Both the position numbers and the translations under genes were made by a program. 47,235 nt of DNA from Prochlorococcus sp. AG-402-L23 (GTDB lineage Bacteria; Cyanobacteriota; Cyanobacteriia; PCC-6307; Cyanobiaceae): assembly GCA_003216635.1 (NCBI GenBank), contig QCIO01000011.1, positions 1 to 47,235 on the forward strand, written 5' to 3'. Under the pieces are notes generated by a model. The model searched no databases. It saw only the letters and a list, made by a program, of their open reading frames with translations, and was not told the origin of the DNA. Positions 9,688 through 19,517 of the stretch are shown piece by piece (within the stretch, counting starts at the first letter, position 1; every line of letters begins with the position of its first letter).

Positions 9688-11075
9688 GAATCCTTAGAAA
9701 AACTAATTTGGGTGGTATCTATAAAGTTTTTTGCAACTTCTGGAGAACTTGGCAAATGCAAGTGAATCCAACTTGCATGTAATTTTTCATCAAAAAAGCC
9801 TTCATTTTTGTATTCAGTTTTCCAAGATTTAATTTTCCATGGGGAAGAAAGTTTCTTCTTATGCTCAGCTTTTTTTAAATCAAATTCAGAAAAATTATTT
9901 TCAATTTCCCAATAATGAAATTCATGTCCTCTAATTAATTGATTTTGTTTAATGATCGGAGTATCTTTTAAACCCTCAATGTATCTATAACCTAAAGAAA
10001 GTTTACTTTTTTTTGATCTAAAAGGCAGAATGCCACTCATTTTATGATAATTACCATTTTCATCTTTTATAGAGTCACCTAAAATCATCATCCCTCCGCA
10101 CTCTGCATATATAAATCCATTTTTGCGGAATTTCCTTAACGAATTTAAGCTCTTTATAGAGTTACTTATATGATCAGCATGTTTTTCAGGGAACCCCCCA
10201 GGAATAATTAAAGAAGAAGCCTCAACAGGTATTTCTTCATCCTCATAAATACTCCATGAAATCAATGGTATGCCTATTTCACGCAAAAACTCCTTAGTTT
10301 CAGGGTATTGAAAATGAAAGATTTTGTCTTCTGCAATTGCGATAGGTTTACTTTTGTCTATTTTAAAATCTTCAAAACTTATGGAATTAAATATTTTCTT
10401 TTGAGGAGATTTCAGGAATTTAATAAGAGAAAATACATCAAGATTTCTTTCGGCGAAGTTTGCAAAATATTCAACATCAATTTCTTTTTCATTATCCATT
10501 GGAGATATCAAACCTAAATTAGCTTTATTTAAAGTTATTTTTGGATCAGATGGTAAAAAACCAAGAATTTCGATGTCTTCATTTTTAAAAACTTCTTTGA
10601 TTAATTTTTTGTGTCTATCTGAATTAACGTTGTTAAATATAATTCCTGCTATTGACAACTCACTATCGAAATCTCTAAAACCTCGAATAGTAGGCAAAAG
10701 AGAAGCTACTTGACCTCTTGCATTAACAATAAAAATTATAGGAGCACTAAGAAGTTTAGAGATATTTGCTGTGCTGGAATAGGTTGTTGAACCTAATCCA
10801 TCAAATAGACCCATTGCTCCTTCAATTAATGAGAATTCATATTTCAAAGAATGTTTAAAAAAACTTTCTTGAACCCATTCCTCACCACTTAAAAAAATAT
10901 CTAAATTCCTACAAATAGGTTGGCCAATTGAACTAAGTTGTTGTTGATCAAGATAATCTGGGCCTACCTTGAAAGTTTGTATCTTTATCCCTTTTGAGAA
11001 CGCCCAACAAGATAGCAAAAGCGATAATGTAGTTTTCCCACTATCAGTTGAAGGAGAAGATATTACACAAGGCAT
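9684..11075 (-). CDS. cobB: Cobyrinate a,c-diamide synthase (glutamine-dependent)
   Basis: A 463-residue amidotransferase that amidates carboxylates a and c of the corrin ring in vitamin B12 synthesis, using glutamine and ATP. The N-terminal ATP-binding domain starts with SSPSTDSGKTTLS (K14 in the P-loop-like motif) and contains IEGAMGLFDG (84-93). The C-terminal class-I glutaminase-like domain has IPGGFPE (291-297), the nucleophile C326 in YAECGGMM and the histidine-rich WIHLHLPS near the C-terminus. It is the last gene of a tight leftward run zwf - opcA - cobB, 3 bases after opcA. The anaerobic-pathway name cbiA applies to the same family. Confidence 0.92.
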   Translation of the reverse strand: MPCVISSPSTDSGKTTLSLLLSCWAFSKGIKIQTFKVGPDYLDQQQLSSIGQPICRNLDIFLSGEEWVQESFFKHSLKYEFSLIEGAMGLFDGLGSTTYSSTANISKLLSAPIIFIVNARGQVASLLPTIRGFRDFDSELSIAGIIFNNVNSDRHKKLIKEVFKNEDIEILGFLPSDPKITLNKANLGLISPMDNEKEIDVEYFANFAERNLDVFSLIKFLKSPQKKIFNSISFEDFKIDKSKPIAIAEDKIFHFQYPETKEFLREIGIPLISWSIYEDEEIPVEASSLIIPGGFPEKHADHISNSIKSLNSLRKFRKNGFIYAECGGMMILGDSIKDENGNYHKMSGILPFRSKKSKLSLGYRYIEGLKDTPIIKQNQLIRGHEFHYWEIENNFSEFDLKKAEHKKKLSSPWKIKSWKTEYKNEGFFDEKLHASWIHLHLPSSPEVAKNFIDTTQISFSKDS

Positions 11076-11078
11076 TTA

Positions 11079-12380
11079 TTAGTTATTAAAACCATTAAAT
11101 ATTTTGAGTGCTATTTTAATAGAATTCTCAAAAAGAGGACTGGTATTACCTCTACTACTTCCCAACAATTTACTAACATCATACTCTGATGTAGAAAAAG
11201 AATTTGGAACAACTTGTTCTATTAATTCCATATTAGCCATTCCTCCTGCTTCAAGTCTCATACATTCCACCGATTCACAGCCAAGTATTACACAAGTGTT
11301 ATTTTTTTGAACCTCACTAATTTTTGAAATCAACCTCAATCCAACAACTTGTCCTAAATGAATACTTGGATTTCCCAAAGATAAGGGATTAATTGATGCA
11401 GAAATTATTTCACCATTAATTCTTTCAAACTCTATTTTTGTTGATTCAGTATCCCTTTCAACTCTTAGAAAAGACCAACCAAGTTTATCGCTAATCCATG
11501 AGATCAAAAACAAAGCTTGAATCATATGATCTCCTGCAATATCAATATCAATATCAGTAATATGATCTAAAATTGGTCTCCTCGAAGGCGGATCAAAAAT
11601 CATTGCCAATGATTCTCTCCAATTTTTCAACCTAACCCAATTCAAATCGTTAATAGCTTTGTCTGAATTATTTAGTTTATCTAATACTTTTAAACATCTG
11701 TTTGGCGATCCAAGAGCAGTATCAATTATTAACCTTAGACCATAATTAGTAAAATATTCGAAGATTTCAGGGGATTCATCCAAGCTTCCATTCCACCATA
11801 ACCATGAAGGTAATTCATTAATAGATAATTCATCAATTATTTTTAATCCTTTATTGGATATTGAGGCTGAGTCCCCCCTAATAACGACTAAATCCCCACA
11901 TATAGGTTGCATGGATGGAGTATCACTTAATGGACAGTAAGCGGATACAAAAGTTTTGATATCTGAATTTTTATTTATCGTTGGCGCTAGAGTTATTAAT
12001 CTTCTTGGATTCAATGTACTTATTGATGATTCAAAAAATTGTCCTCTAAAGTCTTCAAAGTCTTTATTAGATAAATTTTCCTTCAACAAATTCAATAATT
12101 CTTCACTATTAAGGGAAGTATTGATAGGAAGTCCCTTTTCTAATATAAATTTTTTTGCAACTTCAATTATCTCAGGACTTAAATTTCCAGTAATCGGTCC
12201 ATTCACTAATCCTTTTTGAACCAAACATTGTTCTAGCCAAGCAGGTTGCCAGACCATTAATGTAAAAGTGTTAGCTCCAGTATTATCTTTATCTTCTGAA
12301 ATCCATAATTTATTAAGGTAATTAGAAATTTCCTGATAAGGCAGCTCTAACGGGGTTTGGAGTGTTAGTTGAGGTTTCAT
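11079..12380 (-). CDS. opcA: Glucose-6-phosphate dehydrogenase assembly protein OpcA
   Basis: A 433-residue OpcA family protein, the allosteric activator needed for full activity of cyanobacterial glucose-6-phosphate dehydrogenase and so for the oxidative pentose phosphate pathway in darkness. Recognisable segments include LVVIRGDSASISNKG, WWNGSLDESPEIFEY and an N-terminal LMVWQPAWLEQCL. It is encoded 2 bases downstream of zwf, the normal cyanobacterial arrangement, which strongly supports the identification. Several cysteines are present that could allow redox control, but this cannot be judged from sequence alone. Confidence 0.93.
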   Translation of the reverse strand: MKPQLTLQTPLELPYQEISNYLNKLWISEDKDNTGANTFTLMVWQPAWLEQCLVQKGLVNGPITGNLSPEIIEVAKKFILEKGLPINTSLNSEELLNLLKENLSNKDFEDFRGQFFESSISTLNPRRLITLAPTINKNSDIKTFVSAYCPLSDTPSMQPICGDLVVIRGDSASISNKGLKIIDELSINELPSWLWWNGSLDESPEIFEYFTNYGLRLIIDTALGSPNRCLKVLDKLNNSDKAINDLNWVRLKNWRESLAMIFDPPSRRPILDHITDIDIDIAGDHMIQALFLISWISDKLGWSFLRVERDTESTKIEFERINGEIISASINPLSLGNPSIHLGQVVGLRLISKISEVQKNNTCVILGCESVECMRLEAGGMANMELIEQVVPNSFSTSEYDVSKLLGSSRGNTSPLFENSIKIALKIFNGFNN

Positions 12381-12382
12381 TT

Positions 12383-13906
12383 TTAAGGTCTACGCCAGAA
12401 AATATTATCTTTTGAAAGTAATTGATCAGACTCAGGAGGTCCCCATGTCATAGATTCATAATTATAAATAGGTAACTTCCAAGGAGAATTATCCATCAAT
12501 TCTATTAATGGAGTATAAAGTTTCCAGGCTGCCTCTACTTCATCACTTCTAGTAAATAAGGTTGGGTCAGAAAGCATTGCATCCGCTAATAATCTTACAT
12601 AGCCTTCATCTGAGGGTTCTCCAAATGATTCATCATAAGAAAATTCCATCTCAACAGGTCTTGATTTCATTCCAGAACCAGGAGATTTTACCTCAAATTT
12701 GAAAGTAGCACCTTCATTTGGCTGAATTCTAAGGATAAGTTGATTTGGGGCAGGATTTATTATTGTTGATTCAAATAAATGAACAGGAACGTCTTTAAAA
12801 GTTAAGACTATTTCTCCAAGTCTTTTAGGTAGTCTTTTCCCTGTTCTCAAATAAAATGGAACCCCTTGCCAACGCCAGTTATCAACGAAAACTTTTGTCG
12901 CGATATAAGTTTCTGTTGTACTATTAGAATTAACACCATCTTCCTGCCTATATCCTTTGAGTCGATTTGAAATATCCCCTCCCTCTCCATATTGACCTCT
13001 TATGCAACAATTCCACGGTTCAATTTCTTTAGCAAGTTTTGAAGCTTGAAGAACCTTAGCTTTTTCATTTCTTATTGCTTCTGGCTCAAACTTTCCAGGA
13101 GGTTCCATAGCAGTAACAGCAAGCATTTGAGTCATATGATTTTGAAGCATATCCCTTAAAGCACCAGAGCTTTCGTAATAACCTGCTCTATCTTCAACTC
13201 CCACTGTTTCAGATGAAGTAATTTGAACACTTGATATATAATTTCTGTTCCAGATTGGTTCAAAAATAGTGTTAGCAAACCTCAAAACAAGAATATTTTG
13301 AACTGTCTCTTTACCTAAATAATGATCAATCCTATAAATCTGACTTTCATCAGCACAACTTTGAACGATCTTATTCAATTTTTTTGCGCTTGAATAATCT
13401 CTTCCAAAAGGTTTTTCAATCACTAAACGACTCTTCTTAGGGTCATCTAAAAGGCCAGCTGCTTTAAGAGCTTTACATCCACTTGCATAGAAATTCGGGG
13501 ATACTGATAAATAAAATGTTCTATTCCCATGAGTAGCTTGTGTTTTATCAATTTCATTTAATCTTTTAGAAAGCCTTACAACATGATCACTTTGTTGTAA
13601 GTCAATGGGTTCGTAGAAAAGATAATTAGAAAATTGTTCCCACTCCCTTTCTTTACCAGGTATTTGATTGGATAGCTTTAATTTCATCTTTTCTCTAAAC
13701 TCATTATCAGTCCAAGGTCTTCTCGCACAACCAACTATTCCAAATTCACTAGGAATTCTTCTTTGTAAATAGAGTTCAAATAAGGCTGGTATTAATTTTC
13801 TATGAGTAAGGTCTCCACTAGCTCCAAATATTACTAAGCATTGTGGAGATATGACTCTTTCCTGCCGTAAACCTAATCTTAGAGGATTACTTAAAGTTGA
13901 AGGCAT
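12383..13906 (-). CDS. zwf: Glucose-6-phosphate 1-dehydrogenase
   Basis: A 507-residue enzyme oxidising glucose 6-phosphate with NADP+ reduction, the entry to the oxidative pentose phosphate pathway. The NADP-binding motif IFGASGDLTHRKL is at residues 26-38, the conserved EKPFG at 164-168 and the active-site signature RIDHYLGKE at 192-200, with the catalytic histidine in it. C-terminal family blocks such as YLRTGKRLPKR and the EVEAAWKLYTPL segment are present, and the length is standard. It is followed after 2 bases by opcA and preceded by petH 110 bases upstream on the same strand, so petH and zwf may share transcripts, both serving NADPH supply. Confidence 0.97.
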   Translation of the reverse strand: MPSTLSNPLRLGLRQERVISPQCLVIFGASGDLTHRKLIPALFELYLQRRIPSEFGIVGCARRPWTDNEFREKMKLKLSNQIPGKEREWEQFSNYLFYEPIDLQQSDHVVRLSKRLNEIDKTQATHGNRTFYLSVSPNFYASGCKALKAAGLLDDPKKSRLVIEKPFGRDYSSAKKLNKIVQSCADESQIYRIDHYLGKETVQNILVLRFANTIFEPIWNRNYISSVQITSSETVGVEDRAGYYESSGALRDMLQNHMTQMLAVTAMEPPGKFEPEAIRNEKAKVLQASKLAKEIEPWNCCIRGQYGEGGDISNRLKGYRQEDGVNSNSTTETYIATKVFVDNWRWQGVPFYLRTGKRLPKRLGEIVLTFKDVPVHLFESTIINPAPNQLILRIQPNEGATFKFEVKSPGSGMKSRPVEMEFSYDESFGEPSDEGYVRLLADAMLSDPTLFTRSDEVEAAWKLYTPLIELMDNSPWKLPIYNYESMTWGPPESDQLLSKDNIFWRRP

Positions 13907-13996
13907 ATTTTTAGTATTCTTTTATTAAAATCCTCTTTTTTTCTAATATTAGCTACATATTGTGTCTAAACCAAAAAGTATTTAGTTTGTACAACT

Positions 13997-14016
13997 TAAA
14001 TCTAAATATAAAAGAT

Positions 14017-14019
<3 letters not shown>
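13997..14019 (-). other. Inverted repeat overlapping the petH stop codon
   Basis: TAAATCT (13997-14003) and AGATTTA (14013-14019) form a 7-base-pair AT-rich stem with a 9-base loop across the petH stop. It is not followed by a T-run, so it is probably not an intrinsic terminator; it might stabilise the petH 3' end. Confidence 0.25.
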
Positions 14020-15324
<1,305 letters not shown>

Positions 15325-15867
15325 ATGAACAATCCTCAAGAATCAATGAATCATTATAAAGAAAATAATTTCAGGACAATTGAGCAGACGATGGAAAAGC
15401 TTTCTGGCGGAACAAGACGACTGGCAGCTCAACTTACAACTTCTGCAAGTTTCGATTCATTGTGGAGTGTTTTAACAGATTATGATCGACTAAATCTTTA
15501 CATACCAAATCTTTTATCGAGCAAAAAAATATTTCAGAAGGAAAATAATGTACACCTCAAACAAGTTGGGGCTCAAGATTTCCTTGGTATGAAATTTTCA
15601 GCTGAAGTAACTATAGACTTATTGGAAGATAAGGAGCTTGGCCTCTTAAAATTTAATTTGATAAAAGGAGATTTCAGGAAATTTGAAGGTAGTTGGAAGA
15701 TACAAAACATTAAAAACACTTCAAAAAATTCCTTAATTTATGATCTTACTGTTCAAGGTTGTCAGTGGATGCCAATAGGGATGATAGAGAAAAGACTAAA
15801 AAAGGATCTTTCAGAAAATTTAATTGCCGTAGATAGGCAAGCAAAATCTTCAAAAAGATCGTTATAA
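15325..15867 (+). CDS. SRPBCC (polyketide cyclase/START-like) family protein
   Basis: A 180-residue soluble protein with the SRPBCC lipid-binding fold of the COQ10/cyclase type. The N-terminal AAQLTTSASFDSLWSVLTDY is the typical first strand plus helices, followed by D-RLNLYIPNLLSSKK and a central run of alternating strands (HLKQVGAQ, FSAEVTIDLL, GSWKIQN), with the long C-terminal helix containing MIEKRLKKDLSENLIAV. Such proteins bind hydrophobic ligands; the ligand here is unknown, possibly a quinone, pigment or lipid. The first ATG (15325) is used; later ATGs at 15346 or 15391 are possible because the first ~20 residues are not conserved-looking. tRNA-Glu lies 11 bases downstream on the other strand. 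Confidence 0.78.
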   Translation: MNNPQESMNHYKENNFRTIEQTMEKLSGGTRRLAAQLTTSASFDSLWSVLTDYDRLNLYIPNLLSSKKIFQKENNVHLKQVGAQDFLGMKFSAEVTIDLLEDKELGLLKFNLIKGDFRKFEGSWKIQNIKNTSKNSLIYDLTVQGCQWMPIGMIEKRLKKDLSENLIAVDRQAKSSKRSL

Positions 15868-15878
15868 ATTTAAATTAA

Positions 15879-15951
15879 TAGCCCCAAGGGGATTCGAACC
15901 CCTGTCGCCTCCGTGAAAGGGAGGTGTCCTAGGCCTCTAGACGATGGGGCC
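15879..15951 (-). tRNA. trnE: tRNA-Glu (anticodon TTC)
   Basis: On the minus strand the sequence folds into a complete 73-base cloverleaf. The acceptor stem GGCCCCA pairs with TGGGGCT, including a G1-U72 wobble; the anticodon arm holds CTTTCAC with anticodon TTC; the T arm is AGGGG-TTCGAAT-CCCCT; the discriminator base is A. It closely resembles bacterial tRNA-Glu (TCGTCTAGAGGCC D-arm). The 3' CCA is not encoded. In cyanobacteria this tRNA also feeds chlorophyll synthesis through glutamyl-tRNA reductase. It starts 41 bases after the sasA stop on the same strand. Confidence 0.97.
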
Positions 15952-15992
15952 AAGAAATTAGCATAACAGCTTATTAAAAACTAAGAGTAAGG

Positions 15993-17111
15993 CTAGCCTT
16001 TCGTCAAGTATTGTTGCTCTTTGTTTTGTCCTTGCCACACAGGAACTGTGAAATGGAAGCAGGAACCTTCACCAATTTCAGATACGACCCATATTCTTCC
16101 TCCATGGACTTGTACTATTCTCCTACATACTGATAACCCTATACCAAATCCTGAAGTTCCTTCAGAAGTCTGGGGAAGTCTAACCCTATCTAGAAAAATT
16201 CTTTTTTGTTCGCTCAAAGGAATACCCGCACCTTTGTCACAAATTGTTATTTCTACCCATTGATTTGTCTTATGCATCATAGTTATTTTTATAGATCCAG
16301 AGTCTTTAGAAAATTTAATAGCATTTTCAATTAAATTTAAAAATACTTGCCTCATTCTTCTTTGATCTGCAAATACACTTGGCAGATCAGATGGAATATC
16401 AGTATCAATTTCAATATTCCTTAATCTCCAGAATTTTTCTAATTCGAGTATTACTTCAGCACTAATATTACCTAAATCAATTTTCTGAGGATTAAATAAC
16501 GCTTCCCATTTAGTTGTTCCAACCTCTAAGAGATCCTGAGATAAGAGTTCAATCTCTTCAAGACGTCTTTTAATTACCTCCTGCAATTTTGAAATATCTA
16601 TTTGTCCGAGTTTTTGACTTTGAACAGCCAAAGTAGCAGCAGTTAAAGGTGTTCTTAATTCATGCGCGACCATTCTTAATAATCTTTCCTGAGATTCTAT
16701 TCTTTTTGTCAATGTCTCATTTTCCTGTCTTAAAACAAGAAGTTCGTCTTCCAATAGAAATTCTTTTTGAGTTCTTATTGAATCAATTTTGGATGTTTGC
16801 AAATTAATCCCAAGATTTTTTGTTAAGCCTTCCTGTGTCCACCTTGGCAACCATTTTTGCAACTGAGAGAAAATATTACTTCCAGCAAATATTTGCTTTG
16901 GAGCTGGTGAAACCTTTATAAGAGCAGGAATAGCGACTAATCTATGTAATTCAAGTAATTCTGGCTGCTCTGTGGGCTCAGAGATCTGAAGAGATATCTC
17001 AAATTCACAATCATCTGATTCTAAATAAGCTATTAGGGACTTAATATCATTACTAGAAAGTTGATTTCTAGCTGCCACAAGTATTAACTTTAACTCTTTT
17101 TTATCATTCAA
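15993..17111 (-). CDS. sasA: Clock output sensor histidine kinase SasA
   Basis: A 372-residue soluble histidine kinase. Residues ~5-95 form the KaiB-like thioredoxin-fold domain that binds KaiC (conserved [20 protein letters not shown] at 58-77). Then come a coiled-coil, the HisKA dimerisation domain with H-box [14 protein letters not shown] (phospho-acceptor H150), and the ATPase domain with N box [11 protein letters not shown]1 CDKGAGIP and G2 [11 protein letters not shown]. No membrane segment is present. SasA transmits the KaiC phosphorylation rhythm to the response regulator RpaA. In Prochlorococcus the clock lacks KaiA, so SasA is the main known output. No partner gene lies beside it here. 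Confidence 0.94.
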   Translation of the reverse strand: MNDKKELKLILVAARNQLSSNDIKSLIAYLESDDCEFEISLQISEPTEQPELLELHRLVAIPALIKVSPAPKQIFAGSNIFSQLQKWLPRWTQEGLTKNLGINLQTSKIDSIRTQKEFLLEDELLVLRQENETLTKRIESQERLLRMVAHELRTPLTAATLAVQSQKLGQIDISKLQEVIKRRLEEIELLSQDLLEVGTTKWEALFNPQKIDLGNISAEVILELEKFWRLRNIEIDTDIPSDLPSVFADQRRMRQVFLNLIENAIKFSKDSGSIKITMMHKTNQWVEITICDKGAGIPLSEQKRIFLDRVRLPQTSEGTSGFGIGLSVCRRIVQVHGGRIWVVSEIGEGSCFHFTVPVWQGQNKEQQYLTKG

Positions 17112-17217
17112 ATGAATTCCTCTGAAGTGTTGAAAAGCTGTTAATCCTTATAAACACCTTAAGATATTTTTTTTTATTTTACAGATAGGCTATTAAATAA
17201 ATAGGACTTATTTATAA

Positions 17218-17757
17218 ATGGTTGCTATTAATCCAAAGAAAAATTTACATTTTGGTGAAAACCCTCCTGAAATCAATTTAAATAGTAATTTAAAAAGGTG
17301 GTTTTCCAGGAATATTGGATTGTGGAAATCTAATAGAACGTATTTTCTCGATGAAGCACAAAAAACTTATAATTTAAGTATGAATATAAATATTCAAACT
17401 CTCGAGAGTAAATCCGAATGGGAGTCGCATTATAAATTCACTTGGTACCCAGAAAAAAAATATAATTTCTTTGACGAAAATCCCCAGTTTAAAGAACGAG
17501 GAGAAATGCGTGCATTTTTAAAAGGACATCAACTTAAGAGGGAAAATTTTTATTTAAGTAATGATGAAGGTATTTCAAATATTAAGCAAGTCGACGAACA
17601 CGAAATGATTTTTGAATCTTCTTACAAAGATTGGTATATAATTGAACATACAAGACTTGTAGATTCTGATAAATATAGATTTAGAGTTATATATTCATGG
17701 AACAAAAATAAGCTTAGAATAGTAGAGAATCATCACGAAATTAAAATTATTAAATAA
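17218..17757 (+). CDS. Uncharacterised protein, possibly lipocalin-like (CpcS/CpeS or DUF3598-like)
   Basis: A 179-residue protein without signal peptide or membrane helix. It opens with a helix and FSRNIGLWKSNRTYFLDE, then a series of alternating amphipathic strands (YNLSMNINIQTLES, WESHYKFTWYP, KYRFRVIYSW, NKLRIVENHHEIKIIK), which looks like an antiparallel beta-barrel. The GxWxSxRTY element resembles the start of lipocalin-fold chromophore lyases (CpcS/CpeS) and DUF3598 proteins, but I cannot confirm membership. If it binds a pigment or lipid, no partner is evident nearby. It diverges from sasA over 106 bases and is followed by a small secreted protein after 72 bases. Confidence 0.65.
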   Translation: MVAINPKKNLHFGENPPEINLNSNLKRWFSRNIGLWKSNRTYFLDEAQKTYNLSMNINIQTLESKSEWESHYKFTWYPEKKYNFFDENPQFKERGEMRAFLKGHQLKRENFYLSNDEGISNIKQVDEHEMIFESSYKDWYIIEHTRLVDSDKYRFRVIYSWNKNKLRIVENHHEIKIIK

Positions 17758-17829
17758 ATTATGTTGGCACTTTAGTTTAAAAAATAAAAAATGTTATGTT
17801 TAATAATATGATTTAACGATAAATCAAAT

Positions 17830-18264
17830 ATGAGTTTTAAAATATCTAAGATTTTTGCAATCCCTCTAATTTTTTCATTTTTTTTATTTGATATAACTAA
17901 TGAATTTAATAAGGTAAATGCAAATGTTAAAAATTCGCCTGCAAATAAAAATGATTTAGATTTATATCATGGAATGGGTGTTTCATTTCTATGTAATGCG
18001 ACAAGAAAAGGATTTGATTTGGATTTCTCAAAAACTTTAAACGTTGCCTCAGCAACTTTCGCATCAGTAGTTTCACAAAAACATGGAGGAAAAATAATAG
18101 AGAGAAAGAAAGAACAAACAGTTAACATTAAACAATTACAATTTATTGCATCTCTTCAATTAGTTGAATCAGCTCTTCAAGTATGTCCAGATAATGTTCC
18201 TGAAAAGGTCGAGAAACAATTTAAGATTGAAACTGAGAGACTCAAGAAATTACAAGGGGTGTAA
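17830..18264 (+). CDS. Small secreted protein, conserved in picocyanobacteria, function unknown
   Basis: A 144-residue protein with an N-terminal signal-like segment (basic MSFKISK, hydrophobic IFAIPLIFSFFLF, possible cleavage near VNANVKN). The mature part is mostly helical, with GMGVSFLCNATRKGFDLDFSKTL and LQLVESALQVCPDNVP. The two cysteines could form a disulfide in the periplasm. Related proteins in marine cyanobacteria are sometimes labelled as possible cAMP phosphodiesterase; I see no motif supporting an enzymatic function. It converges with prs with 11 bases between. Confidence 0.7.
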   Translation: MSFKISKIFAIPLIFSFFLFDITNEFNKVNANVKNSPANKNDLDLYHGMGVSFLCNATRKGFDLDFSKTLNVASATFASVVSQKHGGKIIERKKEQTVNIKQLQFIASLQLVESALQVCPDNVPEKVEKQFKIETERLKKLQGV

Positions 18265-18275
18265 AAATAACTTCT

Positions 18276-19271
18276 TTATCTAAACATAGAACTAACAGAA
18301 CTTTCTTCGTGGATTCTCCAAATAGCTTCCCCCAACATATTTGCGACGGAAAGAACTTTTAACTGTGGAAAATTATCTTTATTTAAAACTGGTATGCTGT
18401 TAGTCACAATAACTTGTTCGAAAAGATTCTTAGTACTTAATCTTTCATAAGAAGGAGGAGAAAATACAGCATGTGATGCACATGCAAATATTCTATTAGC
18501 TCCTTCTTTTTTTAGTAAACTTGCTCCAGAACAAATTGTACCTCCCGTGTCTATCATGTCATCTATAAGAATAGCCGTTTTACCTTTAACTTCCCCAATA
18601 ACCGTTAGACTCTCAGCAATATTATGCGCAGATCTCCTTTTATCAATGATAGCCAACGGCGCATCCTTCATTAATTTTGCGAATGCTCTTGCTCTCGCCA
18701 CCCCGCCTACATCAGGAGAAACTACAACTATTTCTTCTAAATCTAAAGTTTCTAGATAATCAATTAATACAGGTGAACCGTAAATATGATCGCATGGTAT
18801 ATCAAAGTAGCCTTGTATTTGAGCCGAGTGTAAGTCCATAGCAAGAACCCTATCAACTCCTGATTTCTCTAGTAAATTAGCAGTTAATTTTGCAGTTATA
18901 GACTCCCTTCCTGAGGTCTTCCTATCTGCCCTTGCATATCCAAAATAGGGAATTACAGCCGTTATTTGTCTTGCAGACGCTCTCTTGCATGCGTCAACCA
19001 TAATCATTAGCTCTATTAAACTATCGTTTACAGGAGCGCATGTAGGTTGTATAAGGAATACATCACAACCTCTAATAGATTGCTGAATCTGAACATAAAT
19101 TTCTCCATCTGCAAATCTTTTTGATATTAAAGGTACATTTTTAATCCCTAAGTATGATGCGATTTCTTCAGCTAATTTAGGATTTGCTGTCCCACTTACT
19201 AACCTTAATCTACTATTAGTTAGATTAAAGTTCGATTCTTTATTCTGCATTGCCGTGATAAAACTTGTCAC
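18276..19271 (-). CDS. prs: Ribose-phosphate pyrophosphokinase (PRPP synthetase)
   Basis: A 331-residue enzyme making PRPP from ribose 5-phosphate and ATP for nucleotides, histidine and tryptophan. Visible blocks: KRFADGEIYVQI (51-62), the flexible-loop/ATP region IPYFGYARADRKTSGRES, the cation-binding VLAMDLHSAQIQGYFDIP, and the PRPP motif AILIDDMIDTGGTICSGA. The given start is GTG; an ATG eight codons in (19250) would also fit, since the first conserved residues are RLRLVSGTANPKLAEEIA. It diverges from malQ over 246 bases. It links naturally with the zwf pathway, which supplies ribose 5-phosphate. Confidence 0.95.
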   Translation of the reverse strand: MTSFITAMQNKESNFNLTNSRLRLVSGTANPKLAEEIASYLGIKNVPLISKRFADGEIYVQIQQSIRGCDVFLIQPTCAPVNDSLIELMIMVDACKRASARQITAVIPYFGYARADRKTSGRESITAKLTANLLEKSGVDRVLAMDLHSAQIQGYFDIPCDHIYGSPVLIDYLETLDLEEIVVVSPDVGGVARARAFAKLMKDAPLAIIDKRRSAHNIAESLTVIGEVKGKTAILIDDMIDTGGTICSGASLLKKEGANRIFACASHAVFSPPSYERLSTKNLFEQVIVTNSIPVLNKDNFPQLKVLSVANMLGEAIWRIHEESSVSSMFR

Positions 19272-19517
19272 GAAATTTGCACCATAAAACTATATTCATA
19301 TCGTAGTCGTTTATGTGAATTTCGCAAAAGATAATGATTAGATTTTTTCAAAAGTCACATTAATTAAGCAAAAAATTATTTATGAAAAATTAGAATTTAT
19401 ATTTATTCAGACTTAAAAACCAGGAATGATATTTGTCAATTAAAAAAAATTTGTATATGGTTAAATTTAGAGAATTAAAAACACGTTAAGTGTAAAGAAT
19501 CAAAATATATTTAAAAC
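19272..19517. promoter_or_regulatory. Divergent spacer prs / malQ
   Basis: A 246-base AT-rich region, the longest gene-free stretch in the window. It should hold promoters for both genes. I saw no ORF of note, no strong hairpin and no RNA gene signature. Confidence 0.4.

Noticed and set aside
10308-10517. 69-codon open frame on the plus strand inside cobB
   Set aside because: Complement of a conserved cobB segment with Phe/Lys/Ile-rich noise; no start signal or homology seen.
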